From: Bacteroidetes bacterium UBA2234 | GTDB lineage: Bacteria; Bacteroidota; Bacteroidia; NS11-12g; UBA955 | NCBI GenBank assembly: GCA_002347985.1 | Contig: DDYM01000005.1 | Location: 836-14,768, forward strand | Direction of reading: 5' to 3' | Length of the DNA stretch: 13,933 bases | Part shown: in pieces, positions 7,136 through 13,933 of the stretch | How the letters are laid out: each line of letters starts with the position of its first letter | Position numbering within the stretch: the stretch's first letter is position 1 | Notes under the pieces: model-generated | Told to the model about the DNA's origin: nothing | The model's input: only the letters and a program-made list of their open reading frames with translations | Databases searched by the model: none | Translations under genes and position numbers: made by a program

Positions 7136-9361
7136 TTAGTTCATGTACGATGCAATCACTTCCTGATAAGGCTTGGCGAAAGTATCCATTGCACCCCAAT
7201 TCTCGCCGTTCACACAAATCACTTTGTCGACCAAAACCGTACCTACATGCGTTGCAACCACACCAGCACTCGAGGCCAATTTCATCAAACGATCCAAACC
7301 GTCTTGAGAAACAGAAACCACAACACGACTCTGACTTTCACCAAACAACCCAGCGTCCAAACGCAAGCCTTTTTCTGTGCAAATATCAAATCCTTTGCCT
7401 CCTGCCATCGCGCTCTCCAAACACGCCACAAACAGTCCACCTTCGCTGATATCGTGGGCTGAAGCAACAGCTTTTTCTTTTGCCAAAGTCTCCAACAACA
7501 AATGCAAAGCATACTCTTCGTCCAAATCGAAAGTAGGACAAGGGCTATGACTCACGCCTTTTACCTTCGCGATGTATTGAGAACTTCCCAAATCATTGCG
7601 GGTTGAACCCAATAAAACGATGGCATCACCGGCTCCAGCAAAGGGTATGCTCATGCGATGTTCTGGCTGTTCGATAATCCCCACCATACCAATTGTTGGT
7701 GTTGGATATACGGCCTGGCCATTGGTACTCTGATTATAAAAGCTCACGTTTCCACCAGTGACTGGCGTATCAAACTTTCTGCAAGCCTCTCCCATCCCTT
7801 CGATGGCATTTTTGAATTGATAATAAACTTCCTCATTGTAAGGATTTCCGAAGTTCAAACAGTTGGTAATCGCAGTAGGGACACCTCCCGTGCATCGGAT
7901 ATTTCTTGCCGCTTCTGCCACTGCAATCTGCGTTCCCTTGTTTGGATCTGCGAATACATATCTGCTGTTGCAATCCACTGTTAAGGCCAAACTTTTATCA
8001 GAACCAACAATTTTCACCACCGCTGCATCGGAGGGCAAATTGGTTGATTCATTGATGGTTCCTACCATCGAATCATATTGCTCATAGATCCAACGTTTGC
8101 TGGCAATATTCGGCTCGTTACACAATTGAATCGCCGCCTCCTTGGCCTCAGACAAACTGAGATCCGCAACGGTATTCAAATCGAACTTTGCAATTTCTTT
8201 TAAATATTCTGGCTCGGTCCAAGTACGACGATAAACAGGTGCACCACCACCCAAAACCAATGATTCTGCAGGGATATCCGCTTCCAACACATCACCCATA
8301 AAATAGCGAACGTGTTTGGTATCAGTAACCATTCCAATATGAGCGTAAGTTAGATCCCATTTCTCTAACACCGTTTCTACTTCCTTCTCTCTTCCCTTTT
8401 CGATGATCACCAACATGCGTTCTTGGCTTTCGCTAAGTAACAACTCCCAGCCTTTCATGTCGGGCTGACGCATAGGCACTTTATCCAACCAAACATCCAT
8501 GCCCACATCTGTTTTCGCACTCATCTCACTGGTAGAGCAAGTAATTCCTGCAGCTCCCATGTCTTGCATTCCAACAACAGCCCCCGTTTCGATAATCTCC
8601 ATACTGGCCTCCAAAATCAACTTCTCCCAAAAAGGATCACCCACTTGCACTGATGGCAAATCAGAGATACTGTCCTCACTCATGTCTTTCGATGCGAAAG
8701 CCGCTCCATGAATTCCATCTTTTCCCGTAGCAGAGCCAAAGATATAAACTGGATTTCCTGCAGGACCCGCACCGGCAGAAATACTCTTGCCAACACCTAC
8801 AATCCCAACACTCATGGCATTCACCAAGTTGTTTTGCTCATAACAATCATCAAAATACACTTCTCCTCCAACCGTTGGAATTCCAAAGGCATTTCCATAA
8901 TCACCAATTCCTTTTACCACCCCTTTTACCAACCATTGGGTACGCGGGGTACTTATATTACCAAAACGCAATGAGTTTAACTGCGCGATAGGCCTTGCCC
9001 CCATTGAAAAAATATCTCTATTGATACCACCTACCCCAGTTGCTGCGCCTTGGTATGGCTCAATTGCACTCGGGTGGTTGTGACTTTCAATCTTAAAACA
9101 ACAAGCCAAGCCATCGCCGATATCAACCAATCCCGCATTTTCCTCACCGGCTTCGGCCAACATTTTTGATCCCGATTTGGGAAGTGTTTTTAACCAAACG
9201 ATGGAGTTCTTGTAGCTGCAATGCTCACTCCACATAACGGAGTAAATTGAGATTTCAGTAAAATTGGGCTCACGACCAAGTATGTCGCAGATTTTGTTGA
9301 ATTCTTCTTCCAACAAACCCAATTGTTTGGCTTGTTCTAATGTAGCGGGTTGATGTACCAT
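7136..9361 (-). CDS. purL: Phosphoribosylformylglycinamidine synthase, small-type PurL subunit
   Basis: Catalyses the fourth step of de novo purine synthesis: FGAR plus ATP and ammonia to FGAM. At 741 residues it is the short PurL form (the Bacillus subtilis protein is nearly the same length), which needs separate PurQ (glutaminase) and PurS subunits; neither is in this window. Diagnostic segments are YSVMWSEHCSYKNS with the catalytic-type His47, ESHNHPSAIEPYQGAATGVG, MQDMGAAGITCSTSEMS, SESQERMLVI, NCLNFGNPYNEEVYYQF, PVTGGNVSFYNQS, SAHDISEGGL and FGESQSRVVVS, covering both ATP-binding halves of the tandem architecture. The start ATG at 9361 lines up with the usual N-terminus, about 15 residues before the LGREPNFTEI region. 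It appears to head the five-gene cluster. A -7-like TAATTTTG sits 6 nt before the ATG. No PurR-type or riboswitch structure is visible in the 76-bp leader. Confidence 0.97.
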   Translation of the reverse strand: MVHQPATLEQAKQLGLLEEEFNKICDILGREPNFTEISIYSVMWSEHCSYKNSIVWLKTLPKSGSKMLAEAGEENAGLVDIGDGLACCFKIESHNHPSAIEPYQGAATGVGGINRDIFSMGARPIAQLNSLRFGNISTPRTQWLVKGVVKGIGDYGNAFGIPTVGGEVYFDDCYEQNNLVNAMSVGIVGVGKSISAGAGPAGNPVYIFGSATGKDGIHGAAFASKDMSEDSISDLPSVQVGDPFWEKLILEASMEIIETGAVVGMQDMGAAGITCSTSEMSAKTDVGMDVWLDKVPMRQPDMKGWELLLSESQERMLVIIEKGREKEVETVLEKWDLTYAHIGMVTDTKHVRYFMGDVLEADIPAESLVLGGGAPVYRRTWTEPEYLKEIAKFDLNTVADLSLSEAKEAAIQLCNEPNIASKRWIYEQYDSMVGTINESTNLPSDAAVVKIVGSDKSLALTVDCNSRYVFADPNKGTQIAVAEAARNIRCTGGVPTAITNCLNFGNPYNEEVYYQFKNAIEGMGEACRKFDTPVTGGNVSFYNQSTNGQAVYPTPTIGMVGIIEQPEHRMSIPFAGAGDAIVLLGSTRNDLGSSQYIAKVKGVSHSPCPTFDLDEEYALHLLLETLAKEKAVASAHDISEGGLFVACLESAMAGGKGFDICTEKGLRLDAGLFGESQSRVVVSVSQDGLDRLMKLASSAGVVATHVGTVLVDKVICVNGENWGAMDTFAKPYQEVIASYMN

Positions 9362-9367
9362 GCGCTA

Positions 9368-9399
9368 CAAAATTACAACACCGCAAGCGGAGGAGGAAA
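9368..9399 (-). promoter_or_regulatory. Possible purL promoter, near-leaderless
   Basis: On the minus strand TAATTTTG (complement of 9368-9375) matches the Bacteroidota -7 consensus TAnnTTTG exactly and ends 6 nt before the purL ATG. About 19-20 nt upstream there is only TTTCC (complement of 9395-9399) in place of the -33 TTTG, so the upstream box is poor. If used, transcription would begin at or within a few bases of the start codon. The alternative is read-through from the secreted-protein gene upstream, as no hairpin terminator is visible in the 76-bp gap. Confidence 0.3.
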
Positions 9400-9437
9400 T
9401 TAGTTTTAGATAGTTTTTACCACTACTTACCCACTTT

Positions 9438-11564
9438 CTAGCGCATCAACATGATTGTGCCAGAAATGGTTTTACGACGAACGCGGTCACCGGTTTTCAA
9501 TTCATACCGGTAAATAAATGTATACAACCCTTCTTGACAGATGTTATTCATATAGTAACCATCCCATTCAAAGACATTCTTTTCGTGACTATCGAATACC
9601 TTATCACCCCAGCGGTTGTATACCAAAAAGAGTGTAGGAACTGCACCTCTACCAAAGATTTTAAACGTCTCATTGCGATTGTCTCCATTGGGCGTGAAGG
9701 CCGTAGGGATGAACAAATCACAATCACCCATCATCAAATTCACAATCACATCATCACTGGCTGATCCACAAGCATTTGTCAAAGTACAAGTGTAGGTACC
9801 CGCAGAACTCACGTAAATCACAGTATCGCTCGCTCCAGTACTCCATTTGATATTGGTATTTGGCAAATTGGGAGCCACCAACTTCACCATTGAACCTTGA
9901 CACAAAATCGTATCCATGGGCAATGTAATTGTTGGTGAAACATTGACTTTGATATTGATTGAATCAGACGCCTTGCAACCATTATTATCTACTACAGCTC
10001 CATAAATACCAGGCAATGACACCGTTTTTACATTTGCGGTAGATCCATCATTCCACAAAACCGTTCCGGGAATTGTAATTGTAATATCGGTACTAGCGCC
10101 GTCACAAAGCGTTGTGTCTTTACCCAAATTTAGAATTGGCTTGGGCGTAATTGTAATATCGGCCGAGGATGAATCTGGGCAATACTGATCTTGAACCACG
10201 TATTTGATAGTCACTTTTCCAGTTTTCGTTGGATAAAAACTATTACCGGTAAATGTCTCTCCTTTAAAAATACCTCCAGACGTTTTTGGACTCAACATGA
10301 TAGCAGGTCCACCTTGACAAGCGGTAGTTGGTAAACCCGTGAAAGAAGGATCTACGTTTGGCTTCACTTTCACAACGATTGTATCTTTTCCAGTACATCC
10401 ATCCGTGCTGATGGCTTCGTGAATAATCGGATAATCGCCCACCGCGGCAAACGACTTGGATACCGTTTTTGTGGTTGCGGTTACTCCGCCACCCAAATCC
10501 CATTTAAAACTTACCAATCCTGGGAATCTGTTGTCAAAATCAAACTTGTTTCCAACGAGACACTGAATTGAATCATTCACCCAAACTCCAGATGCGGGAC
10601 TCGCAACAACCTTAACCCACATATTTGCAGTATCCGTACAACCGGTTGGCTTGTTATCGTAAAGGGTTTCACTCTTGTAATGAATTCTATATCTACCCGG
10701 TGCCAAATAAGATTTGGTTGGATTGGGAATGGTGGCACTGTCCTGGTCGTTGAAATACCAGGTACGGATGTAAGCACATTTAGGAATTTTCGCCAACTGT
10801 GTATTGTCATCAAAATGAAATACGTGACCGTCAAAACACTGCACCGTGTCGTTTGCCTTTTCAAATGGCTTACTCACGGGACGAGGCACAATAAAAATCG
10901 GTTTGGTGGTGGTTGCGATATCAACACAATTTAATGCGGGCGAAGCCACCAAATTCACTGTGAAATTCCCTCCCTTATTGTATGTATGGGTAGCATTTAA
11001 TCCCGTATCCTGCGCGCCATCACCATAAATCCAAGTATATTTCACCCAACCAAAATTGGGCGTTTTGGTAGATGTATTGGTAAACGTAATTTTATTGGTC
11101 TTTTCGCAACTATCTACTGTGCCTTTAAACGTAAAAGCGACTGTCAATTTGTGGGTTGTAAAACTCGTTGTAGCTGTTTTGGATGTCAAATAATCAGGAC
11201 CCGTCCCGTCGTGTTCAAAGACCGTAACGTGATAAGTAGTATTTACCTTAAGATTTGTTACAATCACACTGTTGGTGATATTGTTAAAAACAGCAAAGTT
11301 ACCTGTACCTATTTGCCCACCACTCCCAAAATTTGCGTTTGCAGAATAAGAACTACCGTCAACAGGATTTGCATCAACAGCCGAAGCCTCTTTTACCAAA
11401 ACCAAACGCCAAGCACCATTTCCGCTTGTCCAGGTCAGTTGTGCTGAGTTGCACGTAATGGTTCCGGCCTTCAAATTAGTGGCCGCTTGCGTGGGTTCAG
11501 CCGCTTTCAATTGACTTGAAATACTGAACATCACACATAGAATCAAAAGTATCTTTTTTACCAT
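9438..11564 (-). CDS. Secreted multidomain PKD/Fn3 protein with T9SS type B sorting domain
   Basis: A 708-residue exported protein. It begins with a Sec signal peptide (MVKKILLILCVMFSISSQLKA, likely cut near residue 22). A fibronectin type III-like domain follows (about 25-137; AQLTWTSGNGAWRLVLV, LKVNTTYHVTVFEHDG). Three PKD-like modules come next (about 142-226, with YTWIYGDGAQDTG; 236-322; 327-400), then three Ig-like repeats (about 405-475, 476-543, 544-610). The last 90 residues are the gliding-motility-associated C-terminal (CHU_C, type B) domain: FIPTAFTPNGDNRNETF, VYNRWGDKVFD, WDGYYMN, GLYTFIYRYE. This domain directs export through the outer-membrane type IX system and surface attachment or release. 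The repeat modules each carry a cysteine pair, probably disulfides. There is no enzymatic domain, so a structural or adhesive role is likely, but the ligand is unknown. The gene has its own promoter at 11581-11612 and is divergent from ftsX. Confidence 0.93.
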   Translation of the reverse strand: MVKKILLILCVMFSISSQLKAAEPTQAATNLKAGTITCNSAQLTWTSGNGAWRLVLVKEASAVDANPVDGSSYSANANFGSGGQIGTGNFAVFNNITNSVIVTNLKVNTTYHVTVFEHDGTGPDYLTSKTATTSFTTHKLTVAFTFKGTVDSCEKTNKITFTNTSTKTPNFGWVKYTWIYGDGAQDTGLNATHTYNKGGNFTVNLVASPALNCVDIATTTKPIFIVPRPVSKPFEKANDTVQCFDGHVFHFDDNTQLAKIPKCAYIRTWYFNDQDSATIPNPTKSYLAPGRYRIHYKSETLYDNKPTGCTDTANMWVKVVASPASGVWVNDSIQCLVGNKFDFDNRFPGLVSFKWDLGGGVTATTKTVSKSFAAVGDYPIIHEAISTDGCTGKDTIVVKVKPNVDPSFTGLPTTACQGGPAIMLSPKTSGGIFKGETFTGNSFYPTKTGKVTIKYVVQDQYCPDSSSADITITPKPILNLGKDTTLCDGASTDITITIPGTVLWNDGSTANVKTVSLPGIYGAVVDNNGCKASDSINIKVNVSPTITLPMDTILCQGSMVKLVAPNLPNTNIKWSTGASDTVIYVSSAGTYTCTLTNACGSASDDVIVNLMMGDCDLFIPTAFTPNGDNRNETFKIFGRGAVPTLFLVYNRWGDKVFDSHEKNVFEWDGYYMNNICQEGLYTFIYRYELKTGDRVRRKTISGTIMLMR

Positions 11565-11580
11565 TGTTGCAATTCTTCGT

Positions 11581-11612
11581 CAAAAATACAATGTAAAGAC
11601 ATTGTAAACAAA
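11581..11612 (-). promoter_or_regulatory. Bacteroidota-type promoter for the T9SS cargo gene
   Basis: On the minus strand TTTG (complement of 11609-11612) is followed by a 20-nt spacer and TATTTTTG (complement of 11581-11588). This fits the Bacteroidota primary sigma consensus TTTG, 19-20 nt, TAnnTTTG with every fixed base matched. The -7 box ends 16 nt before the ATG at 11564, so the leader would be about 10 nt and has no Shine-Dalgarno sequence, as is usual in the phylum. Confidence 0.7.
11587..11606. repeat. Perfect 8+8 palindrome in the promoter spacer (operator-like)
   Basis: TACAATGT (11587-11594) and its exact complement ACATTGTA (11599-11606) are separated by AAAG. The 20-bp dyad fills nearly the whole space between the -33 and -7 boxes of the cargo-gene promoter, where a bound repressor would block RNA polymerase. 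Related half-sites lie nearby: ATTGTAA at 11601-11607 and TTACAAT at 11625-11631. The regulator is unknown. A hairpin role in RNA is unlikely because the dyad lies upstream of the expected transcription start. Confidence 0.5.
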
Positions 11613-11726
11613 GTTTTTGTTGCATTACAATTCGAATTAAAACCAAGAATGTTGTTTAAAATCATTGATTTCATGTCTCAATGAAAAATGCCTTTCGTTT
11701 GGTGTCCAAATATCCACGCATGCGGA

Positions 11727-11734
11727 TAACTTTG
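11727..11734 (+). promoter_or_regulatory. Candidate -7 element for the ftsX operon
   Basis: TAACTTTG matches the TAnnTTTG -7 consensus exactly and lies 53 nt before the ftsX ATG. The only upstream TTTG (11698-11701) is 25 nt away, longer than the usual 19-20 nt, so the -33 box is not satisfactory. An 8-bp palindrome CGCATGCG (11717-11724) lies just upstream. The rest of the 11613-11787 stretch shows no gene or strong structure. Confidence 0.3.
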
Positions 11735-11787
11735 AAAATACAAATCACTTGATTTTTCGCATATTCGCACTCAAATCCGCCCATCAA

Positions 11788-12660
11788 ATGTCGAATAAAA
11801 GAAGAAAACCCAGCGCTTGGCCAAGCATCATTTCCCTTTCCTCCGTCATGTTTATGCTCGGACTTTTGGGATTTTCCATCGTTGGCTTTCAGGGATTGAG
11901 CGAGCATTTGATGGAGAGCAGTAGCATCGACATTTATTTCGTTGATGGGAGTACAGAGGCGCAAGTGAGAAAAATCGAACAATCGCTTTTGAAGGAGCCT
12001 TGGATCAAAGCAACCAAATTTATTAGCCCAAAAGACGGAGTAAAAGAAATGAGCGAGAAGTACGATCCCGAATTTTTATCGTACGCCGAATCCATTGCCC
12101 TTCCGTTGAGTTTAGAAATTTATCCAAAATCAGATTACGCCAACATTCAATTTATTGATCGCGAATCCAAGCATTTGCGCACATTCCCACTGGTTGAGGA
12201 TGTGATTTATCAGCGAAATTGGGTGGAAAGCATGACAACCAACGTGCATCGATTGCAAATTGGGTTTGCCGCAGCAGCTGTCATCTCGTTATTTATCGCC
12301 ATCGCACTGATCCAAAGCGCAACCCGATTAAGCATTTTCGCCAATCGTTTCTTGATTAAAAGTATGCAGCTCGTTGGTGCAACAAACAAGTTTATTGTTA
12401 GACCTTATGTAATGAATTTTGTAAGACATTCCTTGATTGCCATTCCTATTGCGATGGGTTTATTGTTGTTGATTTTTTATGGCTTGCCCTATGTTTTTCA
12501 GGATTTTGCCATCATAAACGACTTCACAAGTCATATCGGGATGGTTGCATTGTTGGTAATTTGCACTTCTGTTTCGATATTTGGATTGATTTTGGCTGTT
12601 TTTGGCAGTTGGTTGAGTACCCGTCGTTATCTTCGCACTAAGATCGAAAATTTATATTAA
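11788..12660 (+). CDS. ftsX: Cell division protein FtsX
   Basis: A 290-residue inner-membrane protein, the permease-like partner of the ATPase FtsE. The FtsEX complex does not transport but relays a signal across the membrane to activate peptidoglycan hydrolases during division. The layout is canonical: a short basic cytoplasmic N-terminus (MSNKRRKPS), helix 1 (about 13-36), a roughly 120-residue periplasmic domain (37-155) containing EQSLLKEPWIKATKFISP, then three more helices (about 157-178, 209-235, 250-275). The cytoplasmic loop KSMQLVGATNKFIVRPY (191-207) is the FtsX signature that contacts FtsE. The start is the ATG at 11788, which gives the usual N-terminus; an in-frame extension to 11665 would need a TTG and adds 41 residues unlike the family. 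No ftsE is in the window, in line with separate ftsE and ftsX loci in Bacteroidota. It leads the operon with DUF3098 and uppP. Confidence 0.95.
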   Translation: MSNKRRKPSAWPSIISLSSVMFMLGLLGFSIVGFQGLSEHLMESSSIDIYFVDGSTEAQVRKIEQSLLKEPWIKATKFISPKDGVKEMSEKYDPEFLSYAESIALPLSLEIYPKSDYANIQFIDRESKHLRTFPLVEDVIYQRNWVESMTTNVHRLQIGFAAAAVISLFIAIALIQSATRLSIFANRFLIKSMQLVGATNKFIVRPYVMNFVRHSLIAIPIAMGLLLLIFYGLPYVFQDFAIINDFTSHIGMVALLVICTSVSIFGLILAVFGSWLSTRRYLRTKIENLY

Positions 12661-12664
12661 AGCT

Positions 12665-12907
12665 ATGAGTTCAATTAAAAAACCCGCATCGAAAGCAGAA
12701 AGCAAGCCTCAACAACCCATGTTGTTCGCTAAGGAAAACTACATATTGATCATCGCATCTTTGGTGATTTTGATTATTGGATTCATGTTGATGTCGGGCA
12801 AAACCGATATTTACAACAGTACCAAGCTTACAGTTGCCCCTATTGTTGTGATATTGGGCTTCATTTTGGGAATTGTTGCCATTTTCTACCGCAAGAAATC
12901 AGCCTAA
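12665..12907 (+). CDS. DUF3098 small two-helix membrane protein
   Basis: An 80-residue protein of unknown function that fits DUF3098. A Lys/Pro/Gln-rich N-terminal tail of about 24 residues is followed by the family-like segment MLFAKENYILIIASLVILI (19-37), continuing through GFMLMSGK as helix 1. A short polar loop comes next (TDIYNSTKLT), then helix 2 (about 55-75, VAPIVVILGFILGIVAIFY) and a basic end (RKKSA). The charge pattern suggests both ends face the cytoplasm. It starts 4 bp after ftsX stops and ends 3 bp before uppP begins, so translation is probably coupled and the three are one operon. From memory this order is common in Bacteroidota genomes, which argues for a conserved envelope role, but no catalytic or binding motif is visible. 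Confidence 0.88.
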   Translation: MSSIKKPASKAESKPQQPMLFAKENYILIIASLVILIIGFMLMSGKTDIYNSTKLTVAPIVVILGFILGIVAIFYRKKSA

Positions 12908-12910
12908 TCC

Positions 12911-13684
12911 ATGACTTGGATTGAGAATTTGATTCTCAGTGTGGTTGAAGGCCTCACCGAGTTTTTACCCGTGAGCAGCACCGGACATTTGATGATGACT
13001 CGTGAAATGTTGGGCATGGGACCAAGCGAGCACGAAACCTACCTTATTGCAATTCAATTTGGCGCCATAGCCAGCGTGCTTACACTTTACTGGAAACGTT
13101 TTTTTTCCAAAGATGCATTGTGGATATACCCCGTTTTAATCATGGGATTTATCCCAGCGGCGGTTTTGGGATTTTTATTCGACGACCTGTTGGAGATGAT
13201 GTTGCAGGCGCCCTGGATTCCTGGCCTTACATTGGTAATCTTCGGGTTTGTTTTATTGTACATCGAGAAGATTTTCCCTCCCGGTGAGAAAAAAATATCC
13301 GACTTATCTTTTCTAGATGCGATAAAGATTGGACTATTTCAATGTTTGGCGATGATCCCTGGGGTAAGTCGTTCCGCCGCCACAATTGCGGGAGGTTTGA
13401 ATGGCAAACTTACGCGTGCTGAAGCCACGGAGTTTTCGTTTTTATTGGCCCTACCCACTTTATCCGCAGCGGGAGGATACAAACTACTGAAGCACTGGGA
13501 TGAGTTGAAGCAGGGCGATGAGTTGATGAATATCGGCATAGGCAATGTCATTAGCTTTATTACCGCCTATTTTGCTGTCAAGTATTTTATTGGATACATT
13601 CAGAAAAAAGGATTTGCATTTTTCGGGTATTACCGGATTGCGGTTGGAAGCTTGTTTTTGGTGTATTGGTTAATTTTGAAATAA
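12911..13684 (+). CDS. uppP: Undecaprenyl-diphosphate phosphatase UppP (BacA)
   Basis: An integral-membrane phosphatase that converts undecaprenyl pyrophosphate to the monophosphate, recycling the lipid carrier for peptidoglycan and surface glycan synthesis and giving bacitracin resistance when abundant. At 257 residues it is close to the usual family length of about 260-275. The first signature, EGLTEFLPVSSTGH (13-26), supplies the ExxxE pair (Glu13, Glu17) and His26. The second, IPGVSRSAATIAGGL (149-163), supplies Arg154; the usual SRSG is SRSA here, a change that falls outside the catalytic Arg and Ser. Several hydrophobic helices fill the rest, with AEATEFSFLLALPTL (170-184) also conserved. 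It begins 3 bp after the DUF3098 gene. No hairpin terminator is seen after its stop. Confidence 0.96.
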   Translation: MTWIENLILSVVEGLTEFLPVSSTGHLMMTREMLGMGPSEHETYLIAIQFGAIASVLTLYWKRFFSKDALWIYPVLIMGFIPAAVLGFLFDDLLEMMLQAPWIPGLTLVIFGFVLLYIEKIFPPGEKKISDLSFLDAIKIGLFQCLAMIPGVSRSAATIAGGLNGKLTRAEATEFSFLLALPTLSAAGGYKLLKHWDELKQGDELMNIGIGNVISFITAYFAVKYFIGYIQKKGFAFFGYYRIAVGSLFLVYWLILK

Positions 13685-13741
13685 ATGTCGCCCTTGGGTG
13701 TCGTTTAATCTTATTAAAACGAACATTGTAATTCACGATTC

Positions 13742-13933
13742 ATGAAAACCATTTTAAGCAAGGCGATTGCGGCGATTTTTAGCAATGCAAGGGGGAGGAA
13801 TTTGGATCGGAATCAACCCAATGGGGTTGGGATGTCATTCTTTATGAGCGGTAGATTCTTTAGGTCGATGCCATCTGCACGGAACCTGCGATGGGTTTTG
13901 TTGTGTGTTGTGTTTCAGGTTGTTGTTTTGCCC
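13742..13933 (+). CDS. Partial ORF at right edge, probable N-terminus of an exported protein
   Basis: From the ATG at 13742 the frame stays open for 64 codons to the end of the window. I do not recognise the protein. The first 50 residues are rich in Arg, Asn and Ser with no domain match. Residues 51-63 (WVLLCVVFQVVVL) form a hydrophobic stretch after Arg-Asn-Leu-Arg, like the core of a signal peptide. In-frame ATGs at 13832, 13844 and 13868 are alternative starts; the last would give MPSARNLRWVLLCVVFQVVV, a normal-length signal peptide, so the true start may be there and the upstream part non-coding. A small hairpin (CAACCC at 13814-13819, GGGTTG at 13824-13829) lies in the doubtful section. 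There is no consensus promoter. The gene is cut by the window edge, 57 bp after uppP. Confidence 0.45.
   Translation, partial: MKTILSKAIAAIFSNARGRNLDRNQPNGVGMSFFMSGRFFRSMPSARNLRWVLLCVVFQVVVLP

Noticed and set aside
9381..9390. Short palindrome CCGCAAGCGG upstream of purL as an operator or terminator
   Set aside because: It has only 4-bp arms with a 2-nt centre, no T tract and no repeated copy elsewhere in the gap.
11665..11787. N-terminal extension of ftsX by 41 residues
   Set aside because: It needs a TTG start, carries no FtsX-like sequence and runs across the candidate promoter. The ATG at 11788 gives the standard basic N-terminus.
13704..13718. Inverted repeat TTTAAT-CTT-ATTAAA after uppP as a terminator
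   Set aside because: The stem is six A-T pairs with no GC core and no following T run, too weak to call.

Overview
This window looks like ordinary chromosome from a member of the Bacteroidota. Several things point that way: a fused SecD-SecF protein, a secreted PKD-domain protein with a type IX secretion (type B) sorting domain, the ftsX-DUF3098-uppP gene order, a PolX with the degenerate polymerase domain typical of the phylum, matches to the Bacteroidota promoter -7 element (TAnnTTTG), and no clear Shine-Dalgarno sequences. I cannot resolve order or genus from the sequence alone.

Positions 1-9361, read on the minus strand, hold five genes in the order purL, an FAD-dependent (DAO-type) oxidoreductase, polX, a family 9 glycosyltransferase and secDF. 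The gaps between them are 12, 26, 25 and 55 bp. A strong rho-independent terminator follows secDF at 31-67. This is most simply one transcription unit mixing purine synthesis, DNA maintenance, envelope glycan synthesis and protein export. Upstream, still on the minus strand, lies a 708-residue surface or secreted protein (9438-11564). A 76-bp gap with no obvious terminator separates it from purL.

The 223-bp divergent region 11565-11787 carries a convincing Bacteroidota promoter for the secreted protein. A perfect 8+8 palindrome lies between its -33 and -7 boxes and may be an operator. A weaker promoter candidate faces ftsX.

On the plus strand, ftsX, a two-helix DUF3098 protein and uppP are packed 4 and 3 bp apart. 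They link cell-division and peptidoglycan-hydrolase control with lipid-carrier recycling. After uppP, where related genomes usually carry truB, an open frame runs off the right edge and looks like the N-terminus of an exported protein.

I saw no tRNA, rRNA, CRISPR array, insertion sequence, prophage or defence cassette, and nothing that makes a strong case for an undescribed multi-gene system. The best leads are the PolX with no recognisable polymerase catalytic aspartates but an intact PHP nuclease site, the palindrome inside the secreted-protein promoter, and the DUF3098 protein between ftsX and uppP.
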